From contig CAVWKS010000036.1 in the NCBI GenBank assembly GCA_963755635.1, positions 372,001 through 436,000 of the forward strand: DNA of 64,000 bases, in the 5' to 3' direction. Below, piece after piece: positions 54,516 through 63,512 of this stretch (the stretch's first letter is position 1; each line of letters starts with the position of its first letter). The DNA is from AC-32 sp963755635. GTDB lineage: Bacteria > Actinomycetota > Thermoleophilia > Gaiellales > Gaiellaceae. Made by a program: the position numbers and the translations under genes. The notes beneath the pieces were generated by a model. The model saw only the letters and a program-made list of their open reading frames with translations. It did no database searches and was not told the DNA's origin.

Positions 54516-55460
54516 TCCCGCTCGAGGAGATCCGCCGAGCCCAGGAGACGATCGCCGGCACGGCCGTTCGCACGCCGCTCGTCAGACTGCACGCGTCGAA
54601 GCGGCCCGCTGAGCTCTACCTCAAGCTCGAGAACCTGCAGCCGATCGGCTCCTTCAAGCTGCGCGGCGCCTACAACGCGGCGCGGCTGGCGAGCACTGAC
54701 GAGGTCGCGGCCGGCCTCGTCACGGCGAGCGCCGGGCAACATGGCCCAGGGAGTCGGTTGGGCGGCGCGGGAGCTCGGCGTCCCGTGCACCGTGATCGCG
54801 CCCGATCACGCCCCGGAGACGAAGCTCGCCGCGATCGAGCGGCTGGGCGGGCGGGTGATCAAGGTCCCGTTCGAGCGCTGGTGGCAGGTGCTCGAGGAGG
54901 GCGGCTTCGAGGGAGTCGAGGGCACGTTTCTGCACCCGGTCGAGAACGAAGACGTGATGGCGGGCAACGGCACGATCGGGCTCGAGCTGCTCGAAGACCT
55001 TCCCGATCTGGACGCCGTCCTGATCCCGTGGGGCGGCGGCGGCCTGACCGTCGGAATCGCAAGCGCGATCAAGGCGCAACGGCCCGAGGTGAAGATCTAC
55101 GCCGTCGAACCGGAGACCGCAGCGCCGCTGAACGCGAGCCTCGCCGCCGGGTCGGCGCAGGAAGTCGACTACCAGCCGTCGTTTGTGGACGGGGCCGGCG
55201 GACGCGCCCTCCTGCCGAAGATGTGGGCGCTCGGAAGACCGCTCGTCGACGGCGCGTACACCGTCTCGCTCGACGAGACCGCCGCGGCGGTCCGCCTGCT
55301 GGCGGAGCGAGCCCGCGTGATCGTGGAAGGAGCGGGCGCCCTGGCACCGGCGGCGGCGCTCGCCGGAAACGTGCGCGAGCGAAAGGTCGCCGCGATCGTC
55401 TCCGGCGGCAACATCGACTTCTCCACGCTGAGCACGATCTTCACGGGCGAGACGCCTTAG
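54512..55460 (+). CDS. PLP-dependent threonine dehydratase/serine racemase-like, frameshifted
   Basis: Fold-type II PLP enzyme, 315 residues after removing one base near 54737 (GGG for GG in SAGNMAQGV). The start LIPLEEIRRAQETIAGTAVR is encoded from CTG 54512, in CTGA overlap with the OCD-like gene; no ATG, GTG or TTG fits. The PLP lysine is in PIGSFKLRGAYN, with IPWGGGGLTVGIAS and IVSGGNIDFS. Co-expression with an OCD-like enzyme suggests a small amino-acid pathway (dehydration or racemisation feeding imine reduction). Confidence 0.83.
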
Positions 55461-55470
55461 CACTCAGGTA

Positions 55471-56817
55471 CTAGCTGCTCTTTGCGACGGAGTAGAGCCG
55501 CCATTCGCCGGGAATGCCCTTGAGCTCATGCGAGCCGCGATCTTCGAAGGTCAACCCCGAGCCGGCGACCAGGTCTCTGACGGTCGAGGATACGAGCACC
55601 TCGCCCGGCTGAGCGTTGGCGGCAACTCTCGCCCCCGTGTGCACGGCGATGCCGGCCACCTTGCCGTCGACGAGCTCGCACTCGCCCGTGTGCAAACCGA
55701 CCCGCACCTCGAGCCCCAGCTCTGGCATGGCCTCCGCGATGGCACACCCGCAGCGAATGGCCCTGGCCGGGCCGTCGAAGGACGCGAAGAAACCGTCGCC
55801 GGCCGTGTCCACCTCCTGCCCGTGAAAGCGAACCAGCTGCCCGCGGACAAGCTCATGGTGGCGCAACAGGAGCTCTCGCCAGCCCCTGTCGCCGAGAGCT
55901 GCCGCCTTCTCGCTTGACCCGACGATGTCCGAGAAGAGGACCGTGGCCAGCACCCTGTCGGGCTCGATCTCGGGATGCGTACCCGCGACGACGTCGGCAA
56001 GGAAGCTCTCCAGCTCGGCGAACAGCAGCTCCTGCTCGCCAAGTTCGGGCGAAAAGTCCGCGCCGGGCAACTCCACGAAACGGGCGCCTGGGATGTGCTC
56101 GGCCATGTAGCGGCCACTGCGGATGTCCCATGCTCCCCCGTCTTTCCGGTGCAGGACCAGCGCCGGGACCCGAATCAGGGGAAGGACGTCGCACACGTCC
56201 ACGTCGATGTTCATCCGAATGTAGGCGGCGGCTGCACCGGGGCTGACACTGAGCCGAAAGACACGGGCAATGCTTTGGAGCTCCTCCTCAGACGCGCTCG
56301 GGTTGCTCATGCCGATGACCTCGTAGGCCAACGCTGGATCGCCCCAGCGACGCTCAAAGTTGTCGGCCCGCCGTTCCGTCTCCTCCCGGGTCGGAAGCCA
56401 AGGCAGGCTAGGGCTCTTCACGAAGCGCGGCGACGCATTCATCAGGATCAGCCCAGCGGTCCGCTCCGGATAAGTGGCCGCGAACAAGACGGAGAGCGGG
56501 GAAGCGTCGCCGAGGCCGAAGAGCACTGCCCGTTCGGACTCGACAGCGTCGAGGACGGCACGGATGTCGTCCATGCGCGTCTCCAGCGTGGCCACCCCCA
56601 AGTCTCGGTCGGACATGCCGGTCCCACGCTGGTTGACCCTCAACAAGCGACAGATGGAAGCGAGACGGGCCAAGAATCGAGCCTGCGAAGGAATCTCCCA
56701 ACCCAGCTCGATGTGCGAGATCACATGGACCGCGACGAGGTCTGGGGGACCGTCACCGATTACCTGGTAGGCGATATTGACGTTGCCACTCTTGGCGTAG
56801 CGCGTTTCCGGCTGCAC
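55471..56817 (-). CDS. Pseudo-hydrolase / class III adenylate cyclase fusion
   Basis: A 448-residue protein. Residues about 1-265 form an alpha/beta-hydrolase-like domain with VNQRGTGMSDR, but the nucleophile elbow reads FGLGDASPL, without the Ser of GxSxG, so it is likely a sensor domain. Residues about 285-448 are a cyclase domain: LFSDIVGSSEKAA, VDTAGDGFFASFDG (metal Asps), RVGLHTGECE and VHTGARVAANAQPGEVLVSSTV. This architecture is common in actinobacteria. GTG 56817 is the start. It is divergent from the FAD gene. Confidence 0.87.
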   Translation of the reverse strand: MQPETRYAKSGNVNIAYQVIGDGPPDLVAVHVISHIELGWEIPSQARFLARLASICRLLRVNQRGTGMSDRDLGVATLETRMDDIRAVLDAVESERAVLFGLGDASPLSVLFAATYPERTAGLILMNASPRFVKSPSLPWLPTREETERRADNFERRWGDPALAYEVIGMSNPSASEEELQSIARVFRLSVSPGAAAAYIRMNIDVDVCDVLPLIRVPALVLHRKDGGAWDIRSGRYMAEHIPGARFVELPGADFSPELGEQELLFAELESFLADVVAGTHPEIEPDRVLATVLFSDIVGSSEKAAALGDRGWRELLLRHHELVRGQLVRFHGQEVDTAGDGFFASFDGPARAIRCGCAIAEAMPELGLEVRVGLHTGECELVDGKVAGIAVHTGARVAANAQPGEVLVSSTVRDLVAGSGLTFEDRGSHELKGIPGEWRLYSVAKSS

Positions 56818-56974
56818 TGGCGTAGTGTCGCGCAGTTCAGCGGGTAGTGACGTTCAATGGCCCGAAGCGCAACCACGCCCGTCGCGGCGGCCCTCCTCCT
56901 CGTCGTCGCGGCGCGATGCTCCTCAAGGCCTCGTCGCCTTGGGCTGGGCGAGCGCGTGGCAGGATCTGCGTCCA

Positions 56975-58630
56975 ATGGCGCAGAACCCAACGCGTTACGA
57001 CGCCATCTTGGTCGGTGCCGGGCACAACGGGCTCGTGACTGCCTGCTACCTCGCCCGCGCCGGTTTACGCGTGCTGGTGCTCGAGCGGCGCCACATCGTC
57101 GGCGGCGCCTGCGTCACCGAGGAGACCTTCCCCGGCTTCAAGGTCTCGACCGCCTCGTACGTCAACAGCCTCTTCCACACGCCGATCGTCCGCGACCTGA
57201 GCCTCACGTCATACGGCTACGAAGTGCTCCCGCGCAACCCGTCGTCGTTCACGCCGTTCCCGGACGGGCGCTCGCTGATGATGGGCCCGGACGCCGAGTT
57301 GACGCGCAAGGAGATCGCGAAGTTCAGCAAGCGTGACGCCGAGCGGTACCCGCAATACGAGGCGATGCTCGAGCGGGTGGCGGCCCTGGTCGAGCCCACG
57401 CTCACGATGGCGCCGCCCGATCTGCGGAGGCCCCGGCTCGGCGATCTGCGGACGCTGCTCACGCTTGGGCGATCCTTCCGGCAGCTCGGTGACGGCGCCG
57501 GCGAGGCGGTGGAGATCCTCACAGGAGCGGCGCGCCCGATCCTTGATCGCTGGTTCGAGTCCGAGGAGCTGAAGGGAACGCTGGCGACCGACGCGATCAT
57601 CGGAGCGATGGCGAGCCCGTCGATGCCGGGGACCGCCTACGTGCTCTTCCACCACGTCATGGGCGAAGCCGGGGGGACACGGGGCGTATGGGCATATATG
57701 CGCGGAGGGATGGGCGGAATCACGCAGGCGCTCGCGGCTGCCGCGCGCGACCTCGGCGCCGACATCCGCTGCGAGGCTGAGGTTGCCCGCATTCTCGTGC
57801 GCGACGGCCGGGTCGCGGGCGTCGCGCTCGTCTCAGGCGACGAGTTCCACGCCCCGATCGTGGCCAGCAACGCCGACGCGAATGTGACGTTTCTGCAGCT
57901 GCTCGACCGGAGCGAGCTGCCGGACGCGTTCGTGGCCGACGTCGAGCGGATCAGCTACGCGAGCGCCTCCTTGAAGATCAACGTGGCCCTGGAGGAGCTG
58001 CCGAACTTCAGCGCGCTGCCCGGGACGGAGCCCGGGCCTCAGCATCGGGGCACCATCCACATCTGTCCCGACCAGGACTACATCGAGCGCGCGTTCGACG
58101 ATGCCAAGTACGGGCGGTCCTCGGCGGACCCGGTGATCGAGTTCCAGCTTCCTTCGGTGGTGGACCCGACCGTGGCGCCGGCGGGAAAGCACGTGATGTC
58201 GATGTTCATCCAGTACGCGCCGTACGAGCTTCGCGACAGCTCCTGGGATGACCACCGCGACGCGTTCGCCGATCGCTGTTTCGACGTGGTGAACGAGTAC
58301 GCGCCGAACTTCAAGAACGCAGTCATCGACCGCCAGGTGCTGGCGCCGCCCGACCTCGAGCACGTCTTCAATCTCACGGGCGGAAACATCTTCCAGGGCG
58401 CAATGACCCCCGGCCAGCTCTTCGCGTTCCGTCCGGTGCCCGGCTATGCGCGCTACCGGACGCCGATCCGCGGCCTCTACCTGTGCGGCTCGGCCGCCCA
58501 CCCCGGCGGGGGCGTCATGGGCACTCCCGGCCTTAACGCCGCACGCGAGATCCTGGGCCGGTCGAAGCTACGCCTAGGCGCTCGTGCGGATAGAAGCGAA
58601 AGGCGCCCTTTCGAGCGCCCTTCGCAGTAG
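56975..58630 (+). CDS. FAD-dependent oxidoreductase, phytoene-desaturase-like
   Basis: A 551-residue flavoprotein. MAQNPTRYDAILVGAGHNGL carries the Rossmann GxGxxG, followed by VLERRHIVGGACVTEETFPG, NADANVTFLQLL and the C-terminal FAD motif GLYLCGSAAHPGGGVMGTPG. It resembles the PYROXD2/NAD(P)/FAD oxidoreductases. ATG 56975 is chosen because the upstream extension is low-complexity. The last 12 codons run through a tRNA terminator hairpin and the TAG is inside the tRNA gene, so the true C-terminus may lie earlier. The gap 56818-56974 shows nothing recognisable. Confidence 0.85.
   Translation: MAQNPTRYDAILVGAGHNGLVTACYLARAGLRVLVLERRHIVGGACVTEETFPGFKVSTASYVNSLFHTPIVRDLSLTSYGYEVLPRNPSSFTPFPDGRSLMMGPDAELTRKEIAKFSKRDAERYPQYEAMLERVAALVEPTLTMAPPDLRRPRLGDLRTLLTLGRSFRQLGDGAGEAVEILTGAARPILDRWFESEELKGTLATDAIIGAMASPSMPGTAYVLFHHVMGEAGGTRGVWAYMRGGMGGITQALAAAARDLGADIRCEAEVARILVRDGRVAGVALVSGDEFHAPIVASNADANVTFLQLLDRSELPDAFVADVERISYASASLKINVALEELPNFSALPGTEPGPQHRGTIHICPDQDYIERAFDDAKYGRSSADPVIEFQLPSVVDPTVAPAGKHVMSMFIQYAPYELRDSSWDDHRDAFADRCFDVVNEYAPNFKNAVIDRQVLAPPDLEHVFNLTGGNIFQGAMTPGQLFAFRPVPGYARYRTPIRGLYLCGSAAHPGGGVMGTPGLNAAREILGRSKLRLGARADRSERRPFERPSQ
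58596..58625 (-). terminator. Terminator of the initiator tRNA
   Basis: GCGAAGGGCGC and GCGCCTTTCGC (minus-strand order) form an 11-bp stem with one G.U pair and an 8-base loop, followed by TTCTAT, 2 bases downstream of the tRNA. It lies inside the 3' end of the convergent FAD oxidoreductase gene. Confidence 0.7.
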
Positions 58631-58701
58631 CGGGGGCAGGATTTGAACCTGCGACCTCCGGGTTATGAGCCCGGCGAGCTACCTGACTGCTCCACCCCGC
58701 G
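58628..58701 (-). tRNA. Initiator tRNA-fMet (CAT)
   Basis: A 74-base cloverleaf starting CGCGGGGTGGAGCAG, anticodon loop CTCATAA, T arm GCAGGTTCAAATCCTGC, ending CCCCGCTA; CCA is not encoded. Initiator marks are the unpaired C1/U72 end and the GGG/CCC anticodon stem pairs (CCGGG/CCCGG). TATAAT (58713-58718) lies 11 bases upstream. The 3' end overlaps the TAG of the FAD gene. Confidence 0.96.
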
Positions 58702-58740
58702 TCGCGATGCCGATTATAGCGCGGCTAGGCTGGGATCGAG

Positions 58741-59661
58741 ATGCGCGTAGGCGTCGTAGATCTGGGCACCAACTCGACCCGTCTGCTCGTCGCGGACGTG
58801 CACGACGGGCAGGTGGACGAGGTCGCGCGCGAGCAGGCGATCACGAGGCTCGGCGAAGGGGTCGACGAGCGGCGAAAGCTCCTGCCGGTCGCGATCGCGC
58901 GCGTCCGTAACGTGCTCAGCGACTACCGCCGCGAGCTCGAGCAGCTCGGCGCCGAGCGCGTCCTGACACTCGCGACGAGCTCGGTGCGCGACGCCGACAA
59001 CGGCGAGGCCTTTCTCGGCGAGATCGAGTGGAGCTACGGGTTCACGACGCGGCTGCTCTCCGGCGAGGAGGAGGCGGAGCTCACGCGCCGCGGCGTCGTG
59101 GGCGGCCGCGCGGTCGGCGACGAGACCGTTGTGATCGACATCGGCGGCGGGTCGACCGAGCTGATCACCGCGCGTGAGCGCGTCAGCATCGACCTCGGCT
59201 CCGTCCGGCTGACCGAGCGGCACCTGCACTCCGACCCGCCCACGCGCGAGGAGCTGGAGGCAGCGGCGCAGGCGGTACGTGAAGCGCTCCCGGACTGGCA
59301 CCCCGAGGGGGCGATCGGCGTCGCCGGCACGATCACGACGATCGCAGCGCTCGAGCTCGGCGAGTACGACGCCGAGCGGATCCATGGCTACCGCCTGTCC
59401 AGAGACGCGGTCGGCCGCCAGCTCGAGCGCCTGGCCTCCCTCCCACTCGCCGAGCGCCGCGAGCTGCCCGGCCTGGATCCCGACCGGGCCCCGGTGATCG
59501 TCGCCGGCGCCGTGATCGTCCGCGAGTTCCTCGACCGCTACGGCCTACAGGAGCTCGAAGTGAGCGAGCGAGACCTGCTGCACGGCGCCGCACTCGAAGC
59601 CGCAGAGCTCCCGGAGCCCCAGGAAGGCGACGCTCCGCCGGGCGCTTACACCTGCTGTTGA
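58741..59661 (+). CDS. Ppx/GppA phosphatase (exopolyphosphatase family)
   Basis: Hydrolyses polyphosphate ends or pppGpp. The 306-residue protein starts MRVGVVDLGTNSTRLLVADV and has SSVRDADNGEAFL, EEEAELTRRGV, VIDIGGGSTELI and GVAGTITTIAALEL. It is the short single-module form without the HD-like C-terminal domain of E. coli enzymes, as in mycobacterial Ppx. TAGGCT (58726-58731) is 9 nt before the ATG. The C-terminus ends in CC, unusual. Confidence 0.92.
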   Translation: MRVGVVDLGTNSTRLLVADVHDGQVDEVAREQAITRLGEGVDERRKLLPVAIARVRNVLSDYRRELEQLGAERVLTLATSSVRDADNGEAFLGEIEWSYGFTTRLLSGEEEAELTRRGVVGGRAVGDETVVIDIGGGSTELITARERVSIDLGSVRLTERHLHSDPPTREELEAAAQAVREALPDWHPEGAIGVAGTITTIAALELGEYDAERIHGYRLSRDAVGRQLERLASLPLAERRELPGLDPDRAPVIVAGAVIVREFLDRYGLQELEVSERDLLHGAALEAAELPEPQEGDAPPGAYTCC

Positions 59662-59662
59662 G

Positions 59663-60070
59663 CTAGAGCTCTTCGAGCGGCGGCGGCGGGTCGTCCTCGG
59701 CGAGGCGGCGCCGGAGGACGCTGCGCGACAACACGCCTACGAGACGGCCGTCGTCGACCACCGGGACGCGCTCCGCGTCGTGTTCCTCGAGGAAGCGGAA
59801 CGCCGCGTCCAGCGGCACGTCCGACTCGAGGAGCCAGTGCGGCGGCTCGGCGATCTCGCCGACGGGCGTCGAGCGCGGGTCGCGGCCGGCCGCGACCACC
59901 TCGCGGACGAGCGTCTTGCGCGTGATCACTCCGACGAACTTCCCGTCCTCGCAGACGTAGACCGCCCGCACCTCGGGCTCACGTAAATGCTCGCCGGCCT
60001 CCTGCGCCGATGCCGAGCCCTCGAGCGTCTGGGGCTCGGGAATCATCGCGTCGCGGACGCGGCCGCTCAT
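59663..60070 (-). CDS. CBS-domain pair protein
   Basis: A 135-residue protein with two CBS motifs: residues about 8-60 (VYVCEDGKFVGVITRKTLV) and about 72-125 (VPVVDDGRLVGVLSRSVLRR). Such pairs bind adenosine nucleotides and often regulate a neighbour. The ATG overlaps the glutamate dehydrogenase stop (ATGA), so it may modulate that enzyme or respond to energy state; this is inference. Confidence 0.88.
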   Translation of the reverse strand: MSGRVRDAMIPEPQTLEGSASAQEAGEHLREPEVRAVYVCEDGKFVGVITRKTLVREVVAAGRDPRSTPVGEIAEPPHWLLESDVPLDAAFRFLEEHDAERVPVVDDGRLVGVLSRSVLRRRLAEDDPPPPLEEL

Positions 60071-61358
60071 GGATAAATCCCTCTAGCGGTCAGCGCGCCC
60101 GCGACCTCGCGGATCCCGGCGACCAGCGCGGCGCTTCGCAGCGACAGGTCCTGCTCGTCCGCCAGCTTCCAGACCCGGTCGAACGCGTCGTTCAGCTGAT
60201 CGGCGAGCTTCGCGCGGATCTCGCCGCGGTCCCAGAAGAGCCGCCCGAGATCCTGCACCCACTCGAAGTACGAGACCGTCACGCCACCGGCGTTCGTGAG
60301 CACGTCCGGCAGGACGACGATCCCGCGCTCGCCGAGAATCGCGTCGGCTTCGAGCGACGTCGGGCCGTTTGCGCCCTCGGCGACCATCTTCGCCTGGATC
60401 CGCGGCGCGTTGTCCGCCGTGAAGCTGGTCCTCGCGCGCGGCAAGAACGAGGATGTCGCACGGCAGCTCGAGCAGCTCCTCGTTCGTCACGCGCTCACAC
60501 GTCGCGGAACTCCTCGAGCGAGCCGTGCTCGGCCGCGAAGCGACGCAGCGCCGGGACGTCGAGGCCGCGGTCGTCGTGCACCCCGCCGGAGACGTCGGAG
60601 ACGGCCACGACGCGCGCGCCGCGCTCGTGCAGCTCGGCCGCCGCGACCCCGCCGACGTTGCCGAAGCCCTGCACGACGCAACGCTGCTCGCCGAGCGACC
60701 AGCCGAGCCGCTCGCAGGCGCGCGCGATCACCATCACGACGCCGGCGCCGGTCGCCTCCTGGCGGAAGAGCGACCCGCCGAGCGAGACCGGCTTGCCGGT
60801 CACGATCTCCGGCACGGCGTGCCCGACCTGCATCGAATACGTGTCCATCATCCAGGCCATCGTCTGCTCGTTCGTGGCCATGTCCGGCGCCGGGATGTCC
60901 TCCTGCGGGCCGATGATCGGCAGCAGCTCCGAGGTGAAGCGGCGGGTGACCTTCTGGAGCTCGTTCGCCGAAAGGTCACGCGGATTGCAGCGGAGACCGC
61001 CCTTGGCGCCGCCGTAGGGCAGCCGCAGGAGCGCGCACTTCCAGGTCATCCACATCGCGAGCGCAGCGCATTCGCCGAGCGTGACCTCCGCGTCGTAGCG
61101 GACGCCGCCCTTCGTCGGCCCGAGCACCGTCGAGTGCTGGACGCGGTAGCCCGGGAAGACCGTCCAGCGGCCGGAGTCGAGCTGGACCGGAACGCTGACG
61201 ACGAGCGCGCGCTCCGGGTAGCGCAGCCGCTCGGCGACGAGCTCCTCGACGTTCGCGTGCGGCAGCGCCTGCTCGTACTGCGCGAGCGCCGTCCGGTAGA
61301 GCGGCGTCTCCCACTCGAGCTCGCCGTGCTCGGGCGAGAACTCCTGTACCTCGGCCAT
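60067..61358 (-). CDS. Glutamate dehydrogenase, two frameshifts in this sequence
   Basis: Interconverts glutamate and 2-oxoglutarate + ammonia. Three frame segments join after removing two bases (about 60497 and 60438) to give 429 residues. Segment 1: GPTKGGVRYDAEVTLGE, the catalytic-Lys loop LPYGGAKGGLRC, VQGFGNVGGVAA (dinucleotide motif). Segment 2: VTNEELLELPCDILVLAARE. Segment 3: FTADNAPRIQAKMVAEGANG and LPDVLTNAGGVTVSYFEWVQ. TAGACT (61366-61371) is 7 nt before the ATG, so leaderless start is likely. The coenzyme preference cannot be set by eye. Confidence 0.9.
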
Positions 61359-61466
61359 CGCTCGGAGTCTAGGACGACAGCTCGATCACGTCCGCCAGGA
61401 GCTCGTCAAGGCCGAACATCGGGCACCCACAAGCGGGCGCTCGAGCAGGACGCGATGACCTGTCCC

Positions 61467-61712
61467 TCAGGCGTGCCCGTTGCTTCCGTTTCCGTTGGGC
61501 ACGGTGGGCTTTTCTCGGGCCTCACCGAGGCCCGCACGGAAGTCCGCGACCAGCCGCTCGACGGTCGCGTCGTGGCGCTCGGCCCGGTACGAGCCGAGCA
61601 GCGAGACCTCGAGCTCCGTCGCTCCCACCCGCCGCACGACGCAATCCGCGCGCTCCTCGAAGTACCGGATCAACGCCGAGACCTGTGCCGGACTGCCCAA
61701 GTGAACACGCAC
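61467..61712 (-). CDS. Small hypothetical protein
   Basis: An 81-residue protein of unknown function: an alpha/beta-looking N-terminal 60 residues (VSALIRYFEERADCVVRRVG, then ELEVSLLGSY) and a low-complexity tail (NGNGSNGHA). GGGGGAG lies about 5 nt before GTG 61712, supporting real expression. It stands alone; 61359-61466 and 61713-61821 show no feature beyond promoter boxes. Confidence 0.62.
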   Translation of the reverse strand: MRVHLGSPAQVSALIRYFEERADCVVRRVGATELEVSLLGSYRAERHDATVERLVADFRAGLGEAREKPTVPNGNGSNGHA

Positions 61713-61821
61713 TTGCTCCCCCTCATCCCCTCAATTCTCAGAACTCGCTCACCCTCTCCGAGCGGCCCGGGAGCGGCATCGAACGAACGTCGGGCTGGCT
61801 CCACCCGGGGGGCTAGTGCCC

Positions 61822-62460
61822 CTAGGCAACGTAGGACAGGGGATGCTCGACGAGCTCGTGCTCGTAGGCGTAGCGGAGGGCCTCCGTCCGGGTCGAAACG
61901 CCGAGCTTCCGATAAATGTTGGTGAGGTGAAACTTCACCGTCTGCTCGGCCAGGAAGAGCCGCTGCGCAATCTGCCGGTTCGACCCGCCAGCGGGTAGCT
62001 CGGCGAGGATCGAGAGCTCGCGTTTCGTCAGCCCGGCCTCGCTCGACGCCTTCTCGGCCACGCCGAGCGCGTCCAGCGGGCGGAAGATCGCACCGCCCAC
62101 ACTCTGGCGGAGCACCGACGCCAGGTCGCGTGCGGCGACCTGCTTGAGCACGAAGGCGGCCGCGCCGCGCTCGAGCGCCGCGCGTACCAGCGCCGGATCC
62201 TCGATACCGGAGAACATCACCACGGCGACGCTCGGGTACTGCTCTCGCAGGCGCTCGAGCACGGTGAGGCCGTCGATCCCCGGCATGCGGACGTCGAGCA
62301 GCACCACGTCCGGGCCGCTCTGGCCGACGAGCGGGAGCACGCTCTCCCCCGCGTCGGCAGTCCCGACTACCTCGATGTCGTCGTCCCGCGAGAGCGACGC
62401 CTGGATTGCTTCGAGCATGAGTCGATGGTCGTCCACGACCAGCACCTTGAGTCGCCGCAT
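61822..62460 (-). CDS. NarL/LuxR-family response regulator (orphan)
   Basis: A 212-residue regulator: receiver with VVDDHRLMLEAI, acceptor Asp in VVLLDVRMPGIDG (near residue 55), Lys in FVLKQ; then a LuxR-type HTH with LTKRELSILAELPAGGSNRQ and VKFHLTNIYRKLGVSTRTEA. GGGGGAGG is 5 nt before the ATG. No histidine kinase is adjacent, so its partner is elsewhere. Confidence 0.92.
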   Translation of the reverse strand: MRRLKVLVVDDHRLMLEAIQASLSRDDDIEVVGTADAGESVLPLVGQSGPDVVLLDVRMPGIDGLTVLERLREQYPSVAVVMFSGIEDPALVRAALERGAAAFVLKQVAARDLASVLRQSVGGAIFRPLDALGVAEKASSEAGLTKRELSILAELPAGGSNRQIAQRLFLAEQTVKFHLTNIYRKLGVSTRTEALRYAYEHELVEHPLSYVA

Positions 62461-62630
62461 CTGATCCTCCCCCTGATCCCTCGTGAGGCCGAAGCCTCTC
62501 CCTGGTGATCAACGTACGTGCGGAGGGCCGCCGAGGCAAGAGCATCGCGGCACGAACTAGACCTTCCGGCGGGTCCGAGATACCGAAAGTTCTATCGAGG
62601 GCGTAGGATCCGTGCCGACAAGCGAATGAG

Positions 62631-62942
62631 ATGGCCTCCATGTCTATGACGCTCTTCGTCGTCTGCCTCTGTGCCGGCGCGGCCGTGCTCGCGCTCTGGC
62701 TCGTAGTCCGCTTCCCGGAAGCCGGTCCGAGCGACGTGACGACCGCTCTCCTGCACGTCGCCGCCTCTGCAGTGATCCTGCAGCTCCTGGTCCCGGCGAT
62801 CCACCTCGTCGGTCACCTCGGCCTGCCCGGTGCCCAGTTCGCGGCCTCGTTCGGGATCGTGCTCCCCGGCCTGACCTACGTGTTCGTGGCCCAGGCGTGG
62901 CTGATCCGCGCCGCCGCCAGGCGGCTCCAGGGCCGCTACTGA
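62631..62942 (+). CDS. Small membrane protein of unknown function
   Basis: A 103-residue protein with about three TM helices (6-26, 35-60, 66-92) and a basic C-terminus (RAAARRLQGRY). I recognise no family. It is divergent from the LuxR-type regulator; TAGGAT near 62606 could be its -10. The 170-bp gap 62461-62630 holds nothing else evident. An alternative ATG lies at 62640. Confidence 0.55.
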   Translation: MASMSMTLFVVCLCAGAAVLALWLVVRFPEAGPSDVTTALLHVAASAVILQLLVPAIHLVGHLGLPGAQFAASFGIVLPGLTYVFVAQAWLIRAAARRLQGRY

Positions 62943-62945
62943 GAG

Positions 62946-63512
62946 CTAGCCGAGCGCCCCGGGCGCCGAGAGCAGTAGCGCCGCGATCGCGCCCGCGGCG
63001 AGGAACGGCCCGAGCGGCAGCTCCCGCCCGAGGGAGGCCCGTTTCTGGGTCGCGAGCACGAACAGCGCGACGCCGCCCGCGGCAGCGAGGCCGATTCCGA
63101 GCGCCGCAGCCGCCGAGCTTCCGAGCGCGGCGCCGAGAAGAGCGGCGAGCTTGACATCACCCATCCCGATCGCCCCGCGCCGAACGAGCGAGGGCAGCAG
63201 CAGGAACCCGCCGGCCGCCACCGCCCAGGCGAGCGACTCGAGGTAGCGATCCGGATCGAGCGCGAGTTGCGCGCAGAGAACGGCGAAGAGCGCCGGCAGG
63301 ACGATCTGGTTCGGGATGATCCGCTGCTCCAAGTCGATCGCGGCGAGCTCGACCAGGACCGCGGCCACGCCTGCGAGCAGGAGCCCGCGCGCTCCCGGGC
63401 CGACGTGGAGCAGGACCGCAAGCCCGAAGCAGGCGGCGATCGCGCGGTCGAGCAGCAGCCGCCGCGTGCGGTGGAGCGCCGGGATCGCGCCTTCGGACGC
63501 GAGCGAAGTCAC
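62946..63512 (-). CDS. Prepilin peptidase (A24-type aspartic protease)
   Basis: Membrane aspartic protease that trims type IV prepilin-like leaders. The 188-residue protein has both catalytic motifs: AAIDLEQRIIPNQIVLPALF (first Asp) and GMGDVKLAALLGA (GxGD). It lacks the N-terminal methyltransferase/zinc domain of full-size PilD, as in compact TadV/PilD forms. GTG 63512 overlaps the DUF192 stop (GTGA). Pilus genes are not in the window. Confidence 0.88.
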   Translation of the reverse strand: MTSLASEGAIPALHRTRRLLLDRAIAACFGLAVLLHVGPGARGLLLAGVAAVLVELAAIDLEQRIIPNQIVLPALFAVLCAQLALDPDRYLESLAWAVAAGGFLLLPSLVRRGAIGMGDVKLAALLGAALGSSAAAALGIGLAAAGGVALFVLATQKRASLGRELPLGPFLAAGAIAALLLSAPGALG

